In this document: positions 1-7,789 of the stretch, in pieces
How the letters are laid out: the number at the start of each line of letters is the position of its first letter
Position numbering within the stretch: position 1 is the first letter of the stretch
Assembly (NCBI GenBank): GCA_964384825.1
Contig: CAYLMM010000004.1
Span: 38,016-102,015 of the forward strand
DNA length: 64,000 bases
Direction of reading: 5' to 3'
Source: CAYLMM01 sp964384825
GTDB lineage: Bacteria; Krumholzibacteriota; Krumholzibacteriia; LZORAL124-64-63
Notes under the pieces: generated by a model
The model's database searches: none
The model's input: only the letters and a program-made list of their open reading frames with translations
What the model was told of the DNA's origin: nothing
Position numbers and translations under genes: made by a program

Positions 1-356
1 CGCGCGGCCACGCCGCCGTCGGGCAATCCCAGGAAGATCACCCGCGAAGCCGGAACGCCGAGTTCGGCGCAGGCGGCCAGGGCCTCTTCGCGCCGCCGCG
101 GGGCCATGATCTCGGCCGGTTCGAACCGGGCGTGGGAACCTTCGCCATCGGTCATGAAGACGATGGTCACCGGGACCGCGGCCGCGGTCTTCAAGGCGAT
201 CAGACCCCCGCAGCCAAGGGTCTCGTCGTCGGGATGGGGGGCGAAGACAACGGCGGGGCGCGCGAGCGATTCCGCGTCGAGGGGGCGTGAGAGGGCGGTC
301 GCCAGATCGTACAGCGGCCGCCGGCAACGCGCGCGGATTCCGGCCCCGCCGCTCAC
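1..356 (-). CDS. PIG-L family deacetylase (LmbE-like), 3' end cut by window edge
   Basis: Zinc-dependent N-deacetylase of the PIG-L/LmbE family, which typically removes an acetyl group from N-acetylglucosaminyl substrates. Only about 118 N-terminal residues are present; the frame runs off the left edge. Around residues 38-51 it reads FAPHPDDETLGCGG, the family's metal-binding AHPDDE motif. It is followed by a beta-strand and MTDGEGSHARF, and then by an arginine-rich helix (RRREEALAACAELG) typical of the fold. The GTG start at 356 overlaps the TGA of the glycosyltransferase by four bases (GTGA), so translation is probably coupled. The position at the end of a glycan-export operon suggests it modifies a sugar precursor or polymer; the substrate cannot be read from the sequence. 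Confidence 0.85.
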   Translation of the reverse strand, partial: MSGGAGIRARCRRPLYDLATALSRPLDAESLARPAVVFAPHPDDETLGCGGLIALKTAAAVPVTIVFMTDGEGSHARFEPAEIMAPRRREEALAACAELGVPASRVIFLGLPDGGVAA

Positions 357-1735
357 AGGGCGACCTTCCGGTAGGCCGCGGCCAGCTCGTCGGCGACGCG
401 GTTCCAGGTGAAGCGGGCCAGGGCGTCGGCCCGGGCCGCGGCGGCCATCCGGGCGGCCTGAAGCGGCTGATCGAGGATGTCGAGGATCGTCGCGGCCAGC
501 TTCACGGGGTCGGCGGCGGGCACCAGCGTTCCGGTCTCGCCGTCACGGACGACCTCGGGCATGCCGCCGACGCGCGTCGCCACCACCGGCGTTCCGCAGC
601 CGGCCGCCTCGACCAGGCTCATGCCGAAGGCCTCGGTCAGCGAGGGGTTCGCCAGCACCGCGGCGTTGCGGTAGAGGCCGGGCAGGTCGCGCGGCGGGAC
701 CCGGCCGGCGAAGGTCACCCGGCCGCGCAGGTCCGCCGGCACCATCCCGCGCAGCGAGCTCAAGTAGTTGCCCCGGAAATGCGGTGCCAGGGCCCGCACG
801 GCCGGATCCTGCGCGGGCCCCACGATGTACTCCGCCGCGCTGGGCCAGTGCGGTCCCACCAACCGCAGCCTGGCGTCCGGCCTGACGCGCGCGACCCGGG
901 AGAAGGCCGACACCAGGTCGTGCAACCCCTTCTCCGGCGTGATCCGGCCGACGAACAGGATCTCGGGGCCGTCCGCGGAGGCTTCGTCGTCGTCGCCGGG
1001 CGAGAAGAGATCGGGATCGAAGCCGTTGGGCACCGTCACGCAGCGGCCGGCCAGCGAGGGGAAGCGCGCACGGGCGCCGCCGATGACGTGCTCGCTGCAG
1101 CCGACGACCAGATCGACGTCGTCGAGGGCCCGCTCCACCAGCGCTCGATCCAGCTGTGCGAGCCCATCGCCCGGCATGTACACGATGACGCGCGCGCCCG
1201 GGCCCCCCCGCCGGAACCCGGCCGGAAGCTGGATNNNNNNNNNNATAGGTTCAATGATTGTGGCATTAATTGCAGTTTTAATTGCAAGTTTATCCAGCTG
1301 TGCGAGCCAATCGCAATGCATGTGCAGGATGATGCGCGCGCCCGGGGCCCCCCGGCGGACCGCGGCCGGAAGCTGGATGAAGTTGTGCAGATGCGCCACG
1401 TCGCATTTCCGCTCGCCCAGGGCGCGGGCCAGGGATCGGCCGTAGCCGCGATGGGTCCATCCCGATGCGAACAGGGGCCGTCGATCCGGAAAGAAGCCGC
1501 GCAGGGGGTTCAGCAGACGCTCCCGGAGACGGTCGCCGCCGGCGTCCAGCCGCAGGCAGTCCAGCCCGCCGATGGTTTCGCGATCGGGACGGCCCCGGCG
1601 ACGGGCGGCGAAGACGGTCACCGCGAACGAGGGGTCCAGACGCCGCGCCGCCTGCCAGATCCAGGACGCGACCGAACCGCCTCCGTCCGGCGGAGCGAAG
1701 TCGTTGAACGGCTGGTTGACCGCCGCGACCCTCAT
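353..1735 (-). CDS. Glycosyltransferase family 4 (GT-B), interrupted by a scaffold gap
   Basis: Retaining GT-B glycosyltransferase of the GT4 type, expected to add a sugar to a lipid-linked or polysaccharide acceptor at the cytoplasmic face. The N-terminal domain contains HLHNFIQLP. The C-terminal nucleotide-sugar domain has VPNGFD, ILFVGRITPEKGL and EAFGMSLVEAAGCGTPVVAT, which carries the family's E-x7-E pair. As assembled the frame gives 460 codons, but a 10-N gap at 1235-1244 sits between two diverged copies of the same 29-codon segment (IQLPA ... LAQLD), separated by 47 AT-rich bases. The true protein is probably about 412 residues. ATG at 1735 overlaps the TGA of the upstream ATPase gene (ATGA). 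Product family is secure; the sequence between 1148 and 1378 is not. Confidence 0.85.
   Translation of the reverse strand: MRVAAVNQPFNDFAPPDGGGSVASWIWQAARRLDPSFAVTVFAARRRGRPDRETIGGLDCLRLDAGGDRLRERLLNPLRGFFPDRRPLFASGWTHRGYGRSLARALGERKCDVAHLHNFIQLPAAVRRGAPGARIILHMHCDWLAQLDKLAIKTAINATIIEPXXXXIQLPAGFRRGGPGARVIVYMPGDGLAQLDRALVERALDDVDLVVGCSEHVIGGARARFPSLAGRCVTVPNGFDPDLFSPGDDDEASADGPEILFVGRITPEKGLHDLVSAFSRVARVRPDARLRLVGPHWPSAAEYIVGPAQDPAVRALAPHFRGNYLSSLRGMVPADLRGRVTFAGRVPPRDLPGLYRNAAVLANPSLTEAFGMSLVEAAGCGTPVVATRVGGMPEVVRDGETGTLVPAADPVKLAATILDILDQPLQAARMAAAARADALARFTWNRVADELAAAYRKVAL
1148..1378. repeat. Diverged 87-bp direct duplication flanking an assembly gap
   Basis: Bases 1148-1234 and 1292-1378 encode the same 29-residue stretch of the glycosyltransferase, offset by exactly 144 bp, with nine amino-acid differences. 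Between them are ten Ns and 47 AT-rich bases (1245-1291) unlike the surrounding GC-rich sequence. This looks like two contig ends that should have overlapped, one with a chimeric or low-quality tip, rather than a biological tandem repeat. Confidence 0.8.
1235..1244. other. Scaffold gap (10 N)
   Basis: A run of ten undetermined bases inside the GT4 gene. The length is a placeholder and the open frame across it is not evidence of correct joining. Confidence 0.99.
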
Positions 1736-3033
1736 GTCCGGTCGCCGCTTCCGGCCTCGGACCCGGTATCGCCGTCGCCGTCGCCGTCGGCCCGCGACCA
1801 TCGCGCCGGCAGGAAGATCAGCCCGTAGCGGGGATCGATGCCGCGGCCCGATCCGTAGACGTCGGCGGTCTCGACGTCGAGCACCACGCAATGCTCCAGG
1901 GTGTCGTAGTTCCGCCCGCCGGGGCTGCGCAGCCAGAGCGAAAGCAGATAGCGCCCCGGCATCAGGTGCAGGGTGTCGATGGCGCAGTCGAGACGGTGTT
2001 CGCCGGGCGGCACGCGGGGCAGGTCGGGACCGGTCATCCAGGTGTTGTTGGCCGACAGCAGCACGCCAAGCTCGTTGTGGATCTCGAGCCCGACGTGCAG
2101 GTCGCGCAGTTCCTCCTTCACCCGGAAGTGGACCCGCACGGTCAGCGGATCGCCGCTGCGCTGGTAGTTGCTCGGCAGGCCCTCGGCGTCCAGGAACTCC
2201 ACGCCGGTCAGGCGGCCCTCGCCGGTTCCGGTCCGCGATTCCACCGCGTCGAGATCCGCGCCGCCGCGCCGCGAGGTGGCGAAGGTGGCCATGTACTCTC
2301 GGATGACCTCGGCGGCCGGGCCGTCGCGCACCACGCGCCCCTCGTCGATCCAGATCACCCGCGGACAGAGGTTCTCGACCGCCGCCATGTTGTGCGAGAC
2401 GAAGAGCACCGTCCGACCGCCGCTGCGCAGCTCGCCCATCGTCCGCAGGCATTTCTTCTGGAATTCCGCGTCGCCGACCGCCAGCACCTCGTCGACCAGC
2501 AGCACGTCCGGATCCAGGTGCGCCGCCACCGCGAATCCCAGCCGCAGACGCATCCCCGAGCTGTAGCGCTTGATGGGGGTGTCGATGAAGGTCTCGACCC
2601 CGGCGAAGGCCACGATCTGATCGATCTTGCGGTCGATCTCGCGGCGCTTCATCCCCATGATCGAGCCGTTCAGGTAGATGTTCTCGCGGCCGGTCAGCTC
2701 CTCGTGGAAGCCGGTGCCCACCTCCAGCAGCGAGGCCAGCCTGCCGCGCACCTTCATGGTCCCCTCGGTGGGATGGGTGATGCGCGACAGCACCTTCAGC
2801 AGGGTGCTCTTGCCCGCCCCGTTGCGGCCGATGATGCCGACGACCTCGCCCTCGTCGACGGTGAAGTCGATCGCGCGCAGGGCCCAGATGGTTTCGGGTT
2901 CGGGGCCGCGTCGGCCCAGCGGACGCCGCGCCAGGTTGACCAGGGCCTCGCGCAGCATGGTGTCGCCCTGCTGCAGCTGCCCCAGACGGTAGCGCTTGCC
3001 CAGATTCTCGACCCGGATCGATTCCACGCCCAC
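1732..3033 (-). CDS. wzt: ABC transporter ATP-binding protein, Wzt type, with C-terminal glycan-recognition domain
   Basis: ATPase subunit of a polysaccharide exporter (433 residues). It has Walker A GRNGAGKST, signature YSSGMRLRLGF, Walker B VLLVDEVLAVGD and the H-loop SHN. The EVGTGFHEELTGRENIYLNG stretch is characteristic of Wzt/TagH-type ATPases. After the roughly 250-residue ATPase there is a further 180-residue domain of beta character (VHFRVKEELRDLHVGLEIHNELGV), matching the Wzt C-terminal domain that recognises the end of the exported glycan in O-antigen systems. It lies three bases downstream of the permease gene and overlaps the glycosyltransferase start by ATGA. Presence of the C-terminal domain suggests substrate-specific export of a capped polysaccharide. 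Confidence 0.93.
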   Translation of the reverse strand: MGVESIRVENLGKRYRLGQLQQGDTMLREALVNLARRPLGRRGPEPETIWALRAIDFTVDEGEVVGIIGRNGAGKSTLLKVLSRITHPTEGTMKVRGRLASLLEVGTGFHEELTGRENIYLNGSIMGMKRREIDRKIDQIVAFAGVETFIDTPIKRYSSGMRLRLGFAVAAHLDPDVLLVDEVLAVGDAEFQKKCLRTMGELRSGGRTVLFVSHNMAAVENLCPRVIWIDEGRVVRDGPAAEVIREYMATFATSRRGGADLDAVESRTGTGEGRLTGVEFLDAEGLPSNYQRSGDPLTVRVHFRVKEELRDLHVGLEIHNELGVLLSANNTWMTGPDLPRVPPGEHRLDCAIDTLHLMPGRYLLSLWLRSPGGRNYDTLEHCVVLDVETADVYGSGRGIDPRYGLIFLPARWSRADGDGDGDTGSEAGSGDRT

Positions 3034-3036
3034 TCC

Positions 3037-3831
3037 TCAGATGATGTCCGCGAAGGATCGTTCGAAGCGATGGAACATCGTCACGCCCCCGATCAGCAGC
3101 AGCAGGGTCAGCGCCAGTCCGGTCAGCAGCGCCGGCCAGGCCACCGCGATGTCCGGCAGCACGACCGCCCGGAAGGCGTTGATCAGCCCTGTCAGGGGGT
3201 TGATGAAGGTCAGGTGCCGGAAACGCTCGGGCACGATGCTGGTCGGGTAGATGATCGGCGTCAAAAACAGCCACAGCTGGATCAGGAACGGGATGGCGTA
3301 TTTCACGTCGCGGAAGCGCACGTTGAGCGTCGCCAGGAAAAGGCTCGCCCCGAGGGCCAGCAGCACCAGCGGCAGCGCCAGCACGGGCCACAGCAAAAAT
3401 CCCCAGCCGATCGGGATGCCGTAGATCTTCAGGACCACCAGCCCGAGCAGCGACGAGATGGCGAAGTCGGGCAGGGTGCTCAGCACGCCGGCGGCGGGGA
3501 TCAGGATCCGCGGGAAATAGACCTTGGTCAGCAGCCGCGCGTTGGCGACCATGCTGTTGGAGGCGTAGCTGACCGCGCCGGCGAAGTAGGTCCAGGCGGC
3601 CAGGCCGAGGTACGAGAAGACCGGATACGGGATCCCGTCGCTGGGCATCTTGGCCATCTTGCCGAAGAACAGGAAGAAGACCACCGTCGTGAACACCGGC
3701 TGGATCAGAGCCCAGGCCACGCCCAGCAGGGTCTGCTTGTAGCGCACCTTGATGTCGCGCCAGACCATGAAATAGAGCAGTTCGCGGTACTGCCACAGTT
3801 CGCGCAGGCGTTCGCCGGCAGTCGGTCCCAT
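3037..3831 (-). CDS. wzm: ABC-2 type polysaccharide export permease (Wzm-like)
   Basis: Integral-membrane partner of the Wzt-like ATPase (264 residues). The N-terminal amphipathic WQYRELLYFMVWRDIKVRYKQ segment precedes six hydrophobic spans, as in Wzm/TagG permeases, with the conserved NVRFRDVKYAIPFLIQLWLFLTPIIYP-type region near residue 175. The ATG at 3831 was chosen because GGGAGG lies a few bases upstream; an in-frame extension to 3966 has no such site and would run into the leader terminator. First gene of the five-gene minus-strand run 3831-1. A candidate promoter (4039-4011) and a leader terminator (3977-3943) precede it, suggesting attenuated expression. Confidence 0.92.
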   Translation of the reverse strand: MGPTAGERLRELWQYRELLYFMVWRDIKVRYKQTLLGVAWALIQPVFTTVVFFLFFGKMAKMPSDGIPYPVFSYLGLAAWTYFAGAVSYASNSMVANARLLTKVYFPRILIPAAGVLSTLPDFAISSLLGLVVLKIYGIPIGWGFLLWPVLALPLVLLALGASLFLATLNVRFRDVKYAIPFLIQLWLFLTPIIYPTSIVPERFRHLTFINPLTGLINAFRAVVLPDIAVAWPALLTGLALTLLLLIGGVTMFHRFERSFADII

Positions 3832-3942
3832 TCTCCCTCCCTGATCCGGTGCTCCTGATGTTCCGTCCTGGAACCGGATCAGCATACATCCCGGCTTCCG
3901 CGGCAACAACAGCGACCTCGGCCCCGGGGCGGCAGGAAGCAT

Positions 3943-3977
3943 AAAAAAACCGCCCGCGGCTTCCATGCCACGGGCGG
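3943..3977 (-). terminator. Intrinsic terminator in the leader of the export operon (attenuator candidate)
   Basis: On the minus strand an 11-bp stem, CCGCCCGTGGC with GCCGCGGGCGG (one G:U pair), encloses the six-base loop ATGGAA and is followed by seven Ts. It lies between the candidate promoter at 4039-4011 and the permease start at 3831, and no minus-strand gene lies just upstream, so it would act on the operon's own leader. Confidence 0.7.
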
Positions 3978-4010
3978 CGCATTTGACCCCAGGTACCCGG
4001 GTCGCGACAC

Positions 4011-4039
4011 AACATAGCGCATCCGGGTAACCGGATCAA
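4011..4039 (-). promoter_or_regulatory. Candidate sigma-70-type promoter of the export operon
   Basis: Minus-strand TTGATC (4039-4034) and TATGTT (4016-4011) are separated by exactly 17 bases, four of six matches each. Predicted start near 4004, upstream of the leader terminator. Confidence 0.4.
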
Positions 4040-4123
4040 CCCCCCTGGCCACAATATTTGGTGTCGGGGATGCGGGACGGGAAGCACGGAGCCGCGAATC
4101 GGGTCCGGTACCGGAGGATACGC

Positions 4124-4735
4124 ATGGAACGCCGAAAGACACGCTCGGGAAAAATCACGGCCGCGACGCTGCCGCCGGCCGCCCTGGTCGCGCTGGCGGT
4201 ATTGGCGGCGCTGACCGCGCTGACCGCGGGCTGCTCGGAAGACGGCGGCCTGGCGGCGGTCGACCGCCCCGAGGAGTCGGTCGGGATCTTCTTCGATCCC
4301 GCCGGCAGGGACACCGCCCTGTCGATCGCGGCCGGCCAGGCCTTCGACATCTACGTGGTGGCCTTCGACGTGGATGATCCGATCGCGTTCTCCATCTTCG
4401 ACATCCCGGCCCTGGGCAGCCCCGCGGTCGCGGTCTACGACTTCGCGGCCTATCCCGAGGGCGGCGGCTTCGACAGCCTGCCCGACGTCGTCGATTCCTT
4501 CTATCTCGCCCACGGCCCGGGACTGCGCGGATCCGGGGCGGTGCCCCTGCTGCGGGTGACCATCTCGATTTCGGATGCGGTGACCGGGATGTCCTTCGCC
4601 TGCGACGGCAGCAGCCGGGTCGATGTTTCCGGGTGTTCCGGCGGGTTCGCGGCGATCCGGTACGACGGGACGACCGGATGCCTGGCCCCCGCGACGGCGA
4701 CGGCGGCGCGGGCGGATGTGGCGCCGGCGGATTAG
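4124..4735 (+). CDS. Lipoprotein of unknown function
   Basis: 203-residue lipoprotein not recognised as a known family. A basic N-terminus and hydrophobic segment end in LTAGC, a lipobox, so the mature protein would start at a lipidated cysteine. The rest is beta-rich (SVGIFFDPAGRDTALSIAAGQAFDIYVVAFDV) and has two further cysteines near the C-terminus that could pair (CDGSSRVDVSGC). Start at 4124 has GGAGG seven bases upstream. The gene is on the plus strand inside an otherwise minus-strand polysaccharide locus, convergent with the DUF354 gene: its TAG (4733-4735) overlaps the opposing TAA by two bases. Confidence 0.75.
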   Translation: MERRKTRSGKITAATLPPAALVALAVLAALTALTAGCSEDGGLAAVDRPEESVGIFFDPAGRDTALSIAAGQAFDIYVVAFDVDDPIAFSIFDIPALGSPAVAVYDFAAYPEGGGFDSLPDVVDSFYLAHGPGLRGSGAVPLLRVTISISDAVTGMSFACDGSSRVDVSGCSGGFAAIRYDGTTGCLAPATATAARADVAPAD

Positions 4736-5781
4736 CCGGCCGCGATCCGCGTCTCCACCGCGTCGATGATCCTTTCCACGACCCTGGGTTCGCGGGCCCG
4801 CGGTTCGCCCCGCCGGCGCGCCAGGTCGCAGCGCTCCAGATCCTCGGCCCGGCGCACGAAGGTCAGCTGTCCCTGCTGCTCGAGGTGCCGGTCGACCGAC
4901 CCCTCCGGTCCGCGGAAGATGCTGAAGGCGTGTACGCCGAGATAGACCGCCTCGCGCAGCATGGTGCCTCCGGACGAGACGACCGCGTCGACAGCCTTGA
5001 GCAGGGCCACGAAATTGGCCCGGTTGTCCAGGATGATCGGGCTGTGGGTCCACTCGAATTCGTTCAGATCCTCGGCCTGCTCGGGGTAGCGCGGCGAGAA
5101 CACGACCACCACGTCGTCGCGTGAAGCCAGATGCGCGAGGGTCGCCCGGTAGAGTTCGCCCGATTCGCGGCGATAGTAGTGGCTGCTGGTGGCCGGCGGA
5201 CGCAGCAGCACCCGCGCCACGCCTTCGGGGGCGTCCAGATCGAGCGGCGCGATCGCGTCGGTGTCGACGTAGGCGAAGGAGATGTCCTCCTTGAGGCCCG
5301 CGAAGGGGATCATCTTCCGCTCGCCGAAGCCCAGCTTGCGGAAGGTCTCCTTGCCGATCACCCCGGGGAACAGCATGGCGCAGCCGAGACGGCGGAAGAT
5401 TCCCGTCTCGACGAATTCGTAGTCGACGAAGATGTACACCGGGATGCCCATCATTCGCGCGGCGAAGGCCGAGGAGCGCGACGCGGTGATCAGGAAGCGC
5501 GGCTTCGGCCGGCCCCGCAGCAGGCGCATCAAGGCGAAGGCGCGCCCGAGGGTCTGGCCGATCTTGCCGATCTTGCCCGCGCCCGCCGCGTGGCCCAGGA
5601 CGACCGGTTCGAGACCGCGGTCGCGGATCAGGCCGGCGGTCGCCCCGTAATCGCGCGCGGTCAGGAAGACGTCGTACCCCCTCTCGTCGGCCAGATGATG
5701 CACGAAGGGGGTCAAATACTGGACCTGGGGCGGATTGTCGACGTCGATCCAGGCGACGGGTTTCGTTTCACTCTGCGGCAA
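4732..5781 (-). CDS. DUF354 family protein (UDP-GlcNAc 2-epimerase / GT-B-like)
   Basis: 349-residue protein of the DUF354 family, GT-B-like proteins found in polysaccharide loci. The family start is clear: VAWIDVDNPPQVQYLTPFVHHL. Further support comes from the central VDYEFVETG and PFAGLKED and the C-terminal nucleotide-sugar-type segment VVSSGGTMLREAVYLGV. It should be cytoplasmic. ATG at 5781 lies 14 bases inside the end of the alpha/alpha-toroid gene, so the two are probably translated together. The catalytic role is not established for the family; from context it acts on a nucleotide sugar or glycolipid for the adjacent exporter. Confidence 0.82.
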   Translation of the reverse strand: MPQSETKPVAWIDVDNPPQVQYLTPFVHHLADERGYDVFLTARDYGATAGLIRDRGLEPVVLGHAAGAGKIGKIGQTLGRAFALMRLLRGRPKPRFLITASRSSAFAARMMGIPVYIFVDYEFVETGIFRRLGCAMLFPGVIGKETFRKLGFGERKMIPFAGLKEDISFAYVDTDAIAPLDLDAPEGVARVLLRPPATSSHYYRRESGELYRATLAHLASRDDVVVVFSPRYPEQAEDLNEFEWTHSPIILDNRANFVALLKAVDAVVSSGGTMLREAVYLGVHAFSIFRGPEGSVDRHLEQQGQLTFVRRAEDLERCDLARRRGEPRAREPRVVERIIDAVETRIAAG

Positions 5782-6958
5782 GTTCCATCTCCATTCGGCT
5801 CAGGGCGAGATGCATCCAGGCGATCGACCACCTCATGAACGGGATGGTGATGCGCCGCCGGCCCCGGATGCGGTAGGCGTAGCTGCCGTCGGGCAGGGCG
5901 AGGTTCCGCAGGCAGAAACCGGTCACCCGGCGGGCCAGGTCGGTCTGGCCGAAACGCGCGAGCGTCAGCAGGGCCTGGCCGCAGGCGGTGGCGTCGACAG
6001 GATCGCGCCGGTTGTCGTAGTAGCGCGGGGCCCCGTCGGGATCGAAGAAATGATCGCGGTAATAGGCCAATCCCCGCTCGATGACGTCGTCGAACCCGCG
6101 GTCGCCGGACAGGCGGCGGTACTCGTCGAAGGCGTCGAGGATGTAGCAGGTGTGGAAGTTGTCGGCCCAGGCCCGGCCGTCGCCGACCGAATAGGGCCAG
6201 GAACCGTCGTCGCGCTGTTCGGCCGCCACGTAGGCGGCGGTCGCGGCGGCCAGATCGAAGAGTCCGGTCTCGCCGGCGACCGAGGCGATCTGGGCGCAGA
6301 GCCGGGCCCCCTTCATCGTGGCGTTCAGCACGGCCTGCCGGTCGGTCGGGGAGTACGACCAGCAGAAGGTGTCGCCGCGGACGGTGCGGTTCAGGTCCTC
6401 GCGCAGAAAGGGCAGCGACGCGGCCATCAGGTCCGCCGCGCCGGGAACCGCGTGCAGCCGGTGGGCCTCGTAGAGGGCGTGGGTCACGAAGCCCGTGGCC
6501 ACGACGGTCGGATGGAAGGCCGGCGTCGTGGCGAAGCGGCCCTCCCAGTCGAAATCGTAACCCCAGCAGGCTCCCGACCAGCCGGGAGAGACCAGCCGTT
6601 TCAGCTCGCCCACCAGCCGGGCCATGTCGTCGGCGTAGGCAGTGCCGTCGCTCCGTGTCCCCGATCCGGCCGCGGCGCGGTAGGCGTGGGCTTGCAGCAC
6701 CAGCCCCAGGGTCACCGGGTTGTACCCTTTGCGGATGCCCAGCAGCGGGCGGATCTGGAAGGGCGTTCGCAGGACGAGTTGCTGGAATCCCCATCGCAGC
6801 TTGCGCGGCCACGGGAGCCGCATAAGCGGCGACCGAAGCCCATCGTAGGGATCGTAGCCCCGGCAGTCCTCGCGCCGGATATAGGCTTCCGAGCGGTCGA
6901 GGGTCCGGCGCAGGGCCGCCGGAAGATCCGTATCCGGTGCTGATCCGGGAAGGGGCAT
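5768..6958 (-). CDS. Putative (alpha/alpha)-toroid protein of the polysaccharide locus
   Basis: 396-residue protein with repeated hydrophobic helix pairs and aromatic/Asp turns (GYDFDWEGRF, RAWADNFHTCYILDAF, WPYSVGDG, RYYDNRRDPVDATACGQALL), as in six-hairpin glycosidases and related helical-toroid proteins of exopolysaccharide loci. No signal peptide is visible with the ATG at 6958, so it is probably cytoplasmic. The ribosome-binding site is weak; a GTG 13 codons upstream is an alternative start. It is the first gene of a two-gene minus-strand unit with the DUF354 gene and diverges from the GbsR regulator across 6959-7224. Either a glycan-cleaving enzyme or a structural homologue; no catalytic residue can be assigned. 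Confidence 0.65.
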   Translation of the reverse strand: MPLPGSAPDTDLPAALRRTLDRSEAYIRREDCRGYDPYDGLRSPLMRLPWPRKLRWGFQQLVLRTPFQIRPLLGIRKGYNPVTLGLVLQAHAYRAAAGSGTRSDGTAYADDMARLVGELKRLVSPGWSGACWGYDFDWEGRFATTPAFHPTVVATGFVTHALYEAHRLHAVPGAADLMAASLPFLREDLNRTVRGDTFCWSYSPTDRQAVLNATMKGARLCAQIASVAGETGLFDLAAATAAYVAAEQRDDGSWPYSVGDGRAWADNFHTCYILDAFDEYRRLSGDRGFDDVIERGLAYYRDHFFDPDGAPRYYDNRRDPVDATACGQALLTLARFGQTDLARRVTGFCLRNLALPDGSYAYRIRGRRRITIPFMRWSIAWMHLALSRMEMELAAE

Positions 6959-7154
6959 AGCGTCTCGGTTTGGCTGGGCGATGATGGTTTCCACGTTCGT
7001 ATTCGGCCCGAAACCGCCGACCCCGAAGAGGGCCGGCGATCCGCAGCGCCTACGATTATACCATGAAGGGTCGGACGAGGACAGGATCGGCTCTCGGGCT
7101 GGATCCGGGGCCGTGCGGGACGGCGGATATTCGATCCGGAACCGAGAATTTCTA

Positions 7155-7183
7155 TTTACAAATCGCGGCGAATGTTGTTTTAT
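7155..7183 (+). promoter_or_regulatory. Candidate promoter of the GbsR-led operon
   Basis: TTTACA (7155-7160) and TTTTAT (7178-7183) are spaced by 17 bases in an AT-rich island. The palindrome at 7185-7204 begins two bases downstream of the -10 element. Confidence 0.5.
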
Positions 7184-7184
7184 A

Positions 7185-7204
7185 CGTTTGAAACATTTCA
7201 AACG
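7185..7204. promoter_or_regulatory. Palindromic operator upstream of the GbsR-type regulator
   Basis: CGTTTGAAA and TTTCAAACG form perfect 9-bp inverted arms around a two-base centre (CA). It covers the predicted transcription start of the operon and lies 20 bases before the regulator's ATG, the expected place for autorepression by a dimeric winged-helix protein. The divergent gene starting at 6958 might also respond. Confidence 0.65.
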
Positions 7205-7224
7205 CAGAATACAAAGGATCAGAT

Positions 7225-7725
7225 ATGTCGGATAAGACCGCAAAGATGAAGCGCGACTTCATCGAGGATTTCGGATCCGCCTACAAGGCCTTCGGGCTGT
7301 CCCGGCTGATGGGACATATCGTCGGCCTTCTGCTGTTCGAGGAAGGCCCGCTGAGCCTGGATGAGATCGCCGAGAAGCTTCATGTCAGCAAGGGTCCGGT
7401 CAGCCAGATCACCCGCAAGCTCAGCGACAACGGTCTGATCCGGAAGGTCTGGGTTCCCGGCAGCCGCCGGGATCACTATCAGGCCGAGGACGAGATCTTC
7501 GGCCGCGCCTTTTCCCGGCAGGCGGAACTCTTCTCGCAGAACCTGAAACTCGCGACCCGTTACCTCGACCGATGCGATCGGGCCGGCGGCGACGTGCCGG
7601 AGCATTTCCGGGAACGGGCCGAGGAGATGTTCCGGTTCTACAGCCTGATGCAGAAGCATTTCGAGGCCTTCCTCGCCGAATGGGGCGAAGACGAGGGCCG
7701 TCCCGCCGTCGAGCGGGAAGCATGA
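7225..7725 (+). CDS. GbsR/MarR-family transcriptional regulator
   Basis: 166-residue winged-helix regulator. Residues 1-30 form the N-terminal helix typical of GbsR proteins (MKRDFIEDFGSAYKAFGLSRLMGHIVGLLL). The HTH spans about 45-70 (LSLDEIAEKLHVSKGPVSQITRKLSDNGLI) and the wing includes VWVPGSRRDHY. A helical C-terminal half would dimerise. ATG at 7225 is preceded by AAAGGA. First gene of the operon running to 16990; the palindrome at 7185-7204 is its likely operator. The ligand is unknown; a CoA thioester or acid handled by the downstream enzymes is the obvious guess. Confidence 0.85.
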   Translation: MSDKTAKMKRDFIEDFGSAYKAFGLSRLMGHIVGLLLFEEGPLSLDEIAEKLHVSKGPVSQITRKLSDNGLIRKVWVPGSRRDHYQAEDEIFGRAFSRQAELFSQNLKLATRYLDRCDRAGGDVPEHFRERAEEMFRFYSLMQKHFEAFLAEWGEDEGRPAVEREA

Positions 7726-7789
7726 TCGGACAACGCAACGATCGCGGAGCTGCGGATTCGTTCCGCGCACCGAGCCACTGGAGGTAGTC

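Noticed and set aside
1736..5053. Very long minus-strand open frame continuing upstream of the glycosyltransferase
   Set aside because: It runs across the ATPase, permease and lipoprotein genes in another frame and has only arginine/proline-rich, compositionally GC-driven sequence. Only the 353-1735 part has glycosyltransferase motifs.
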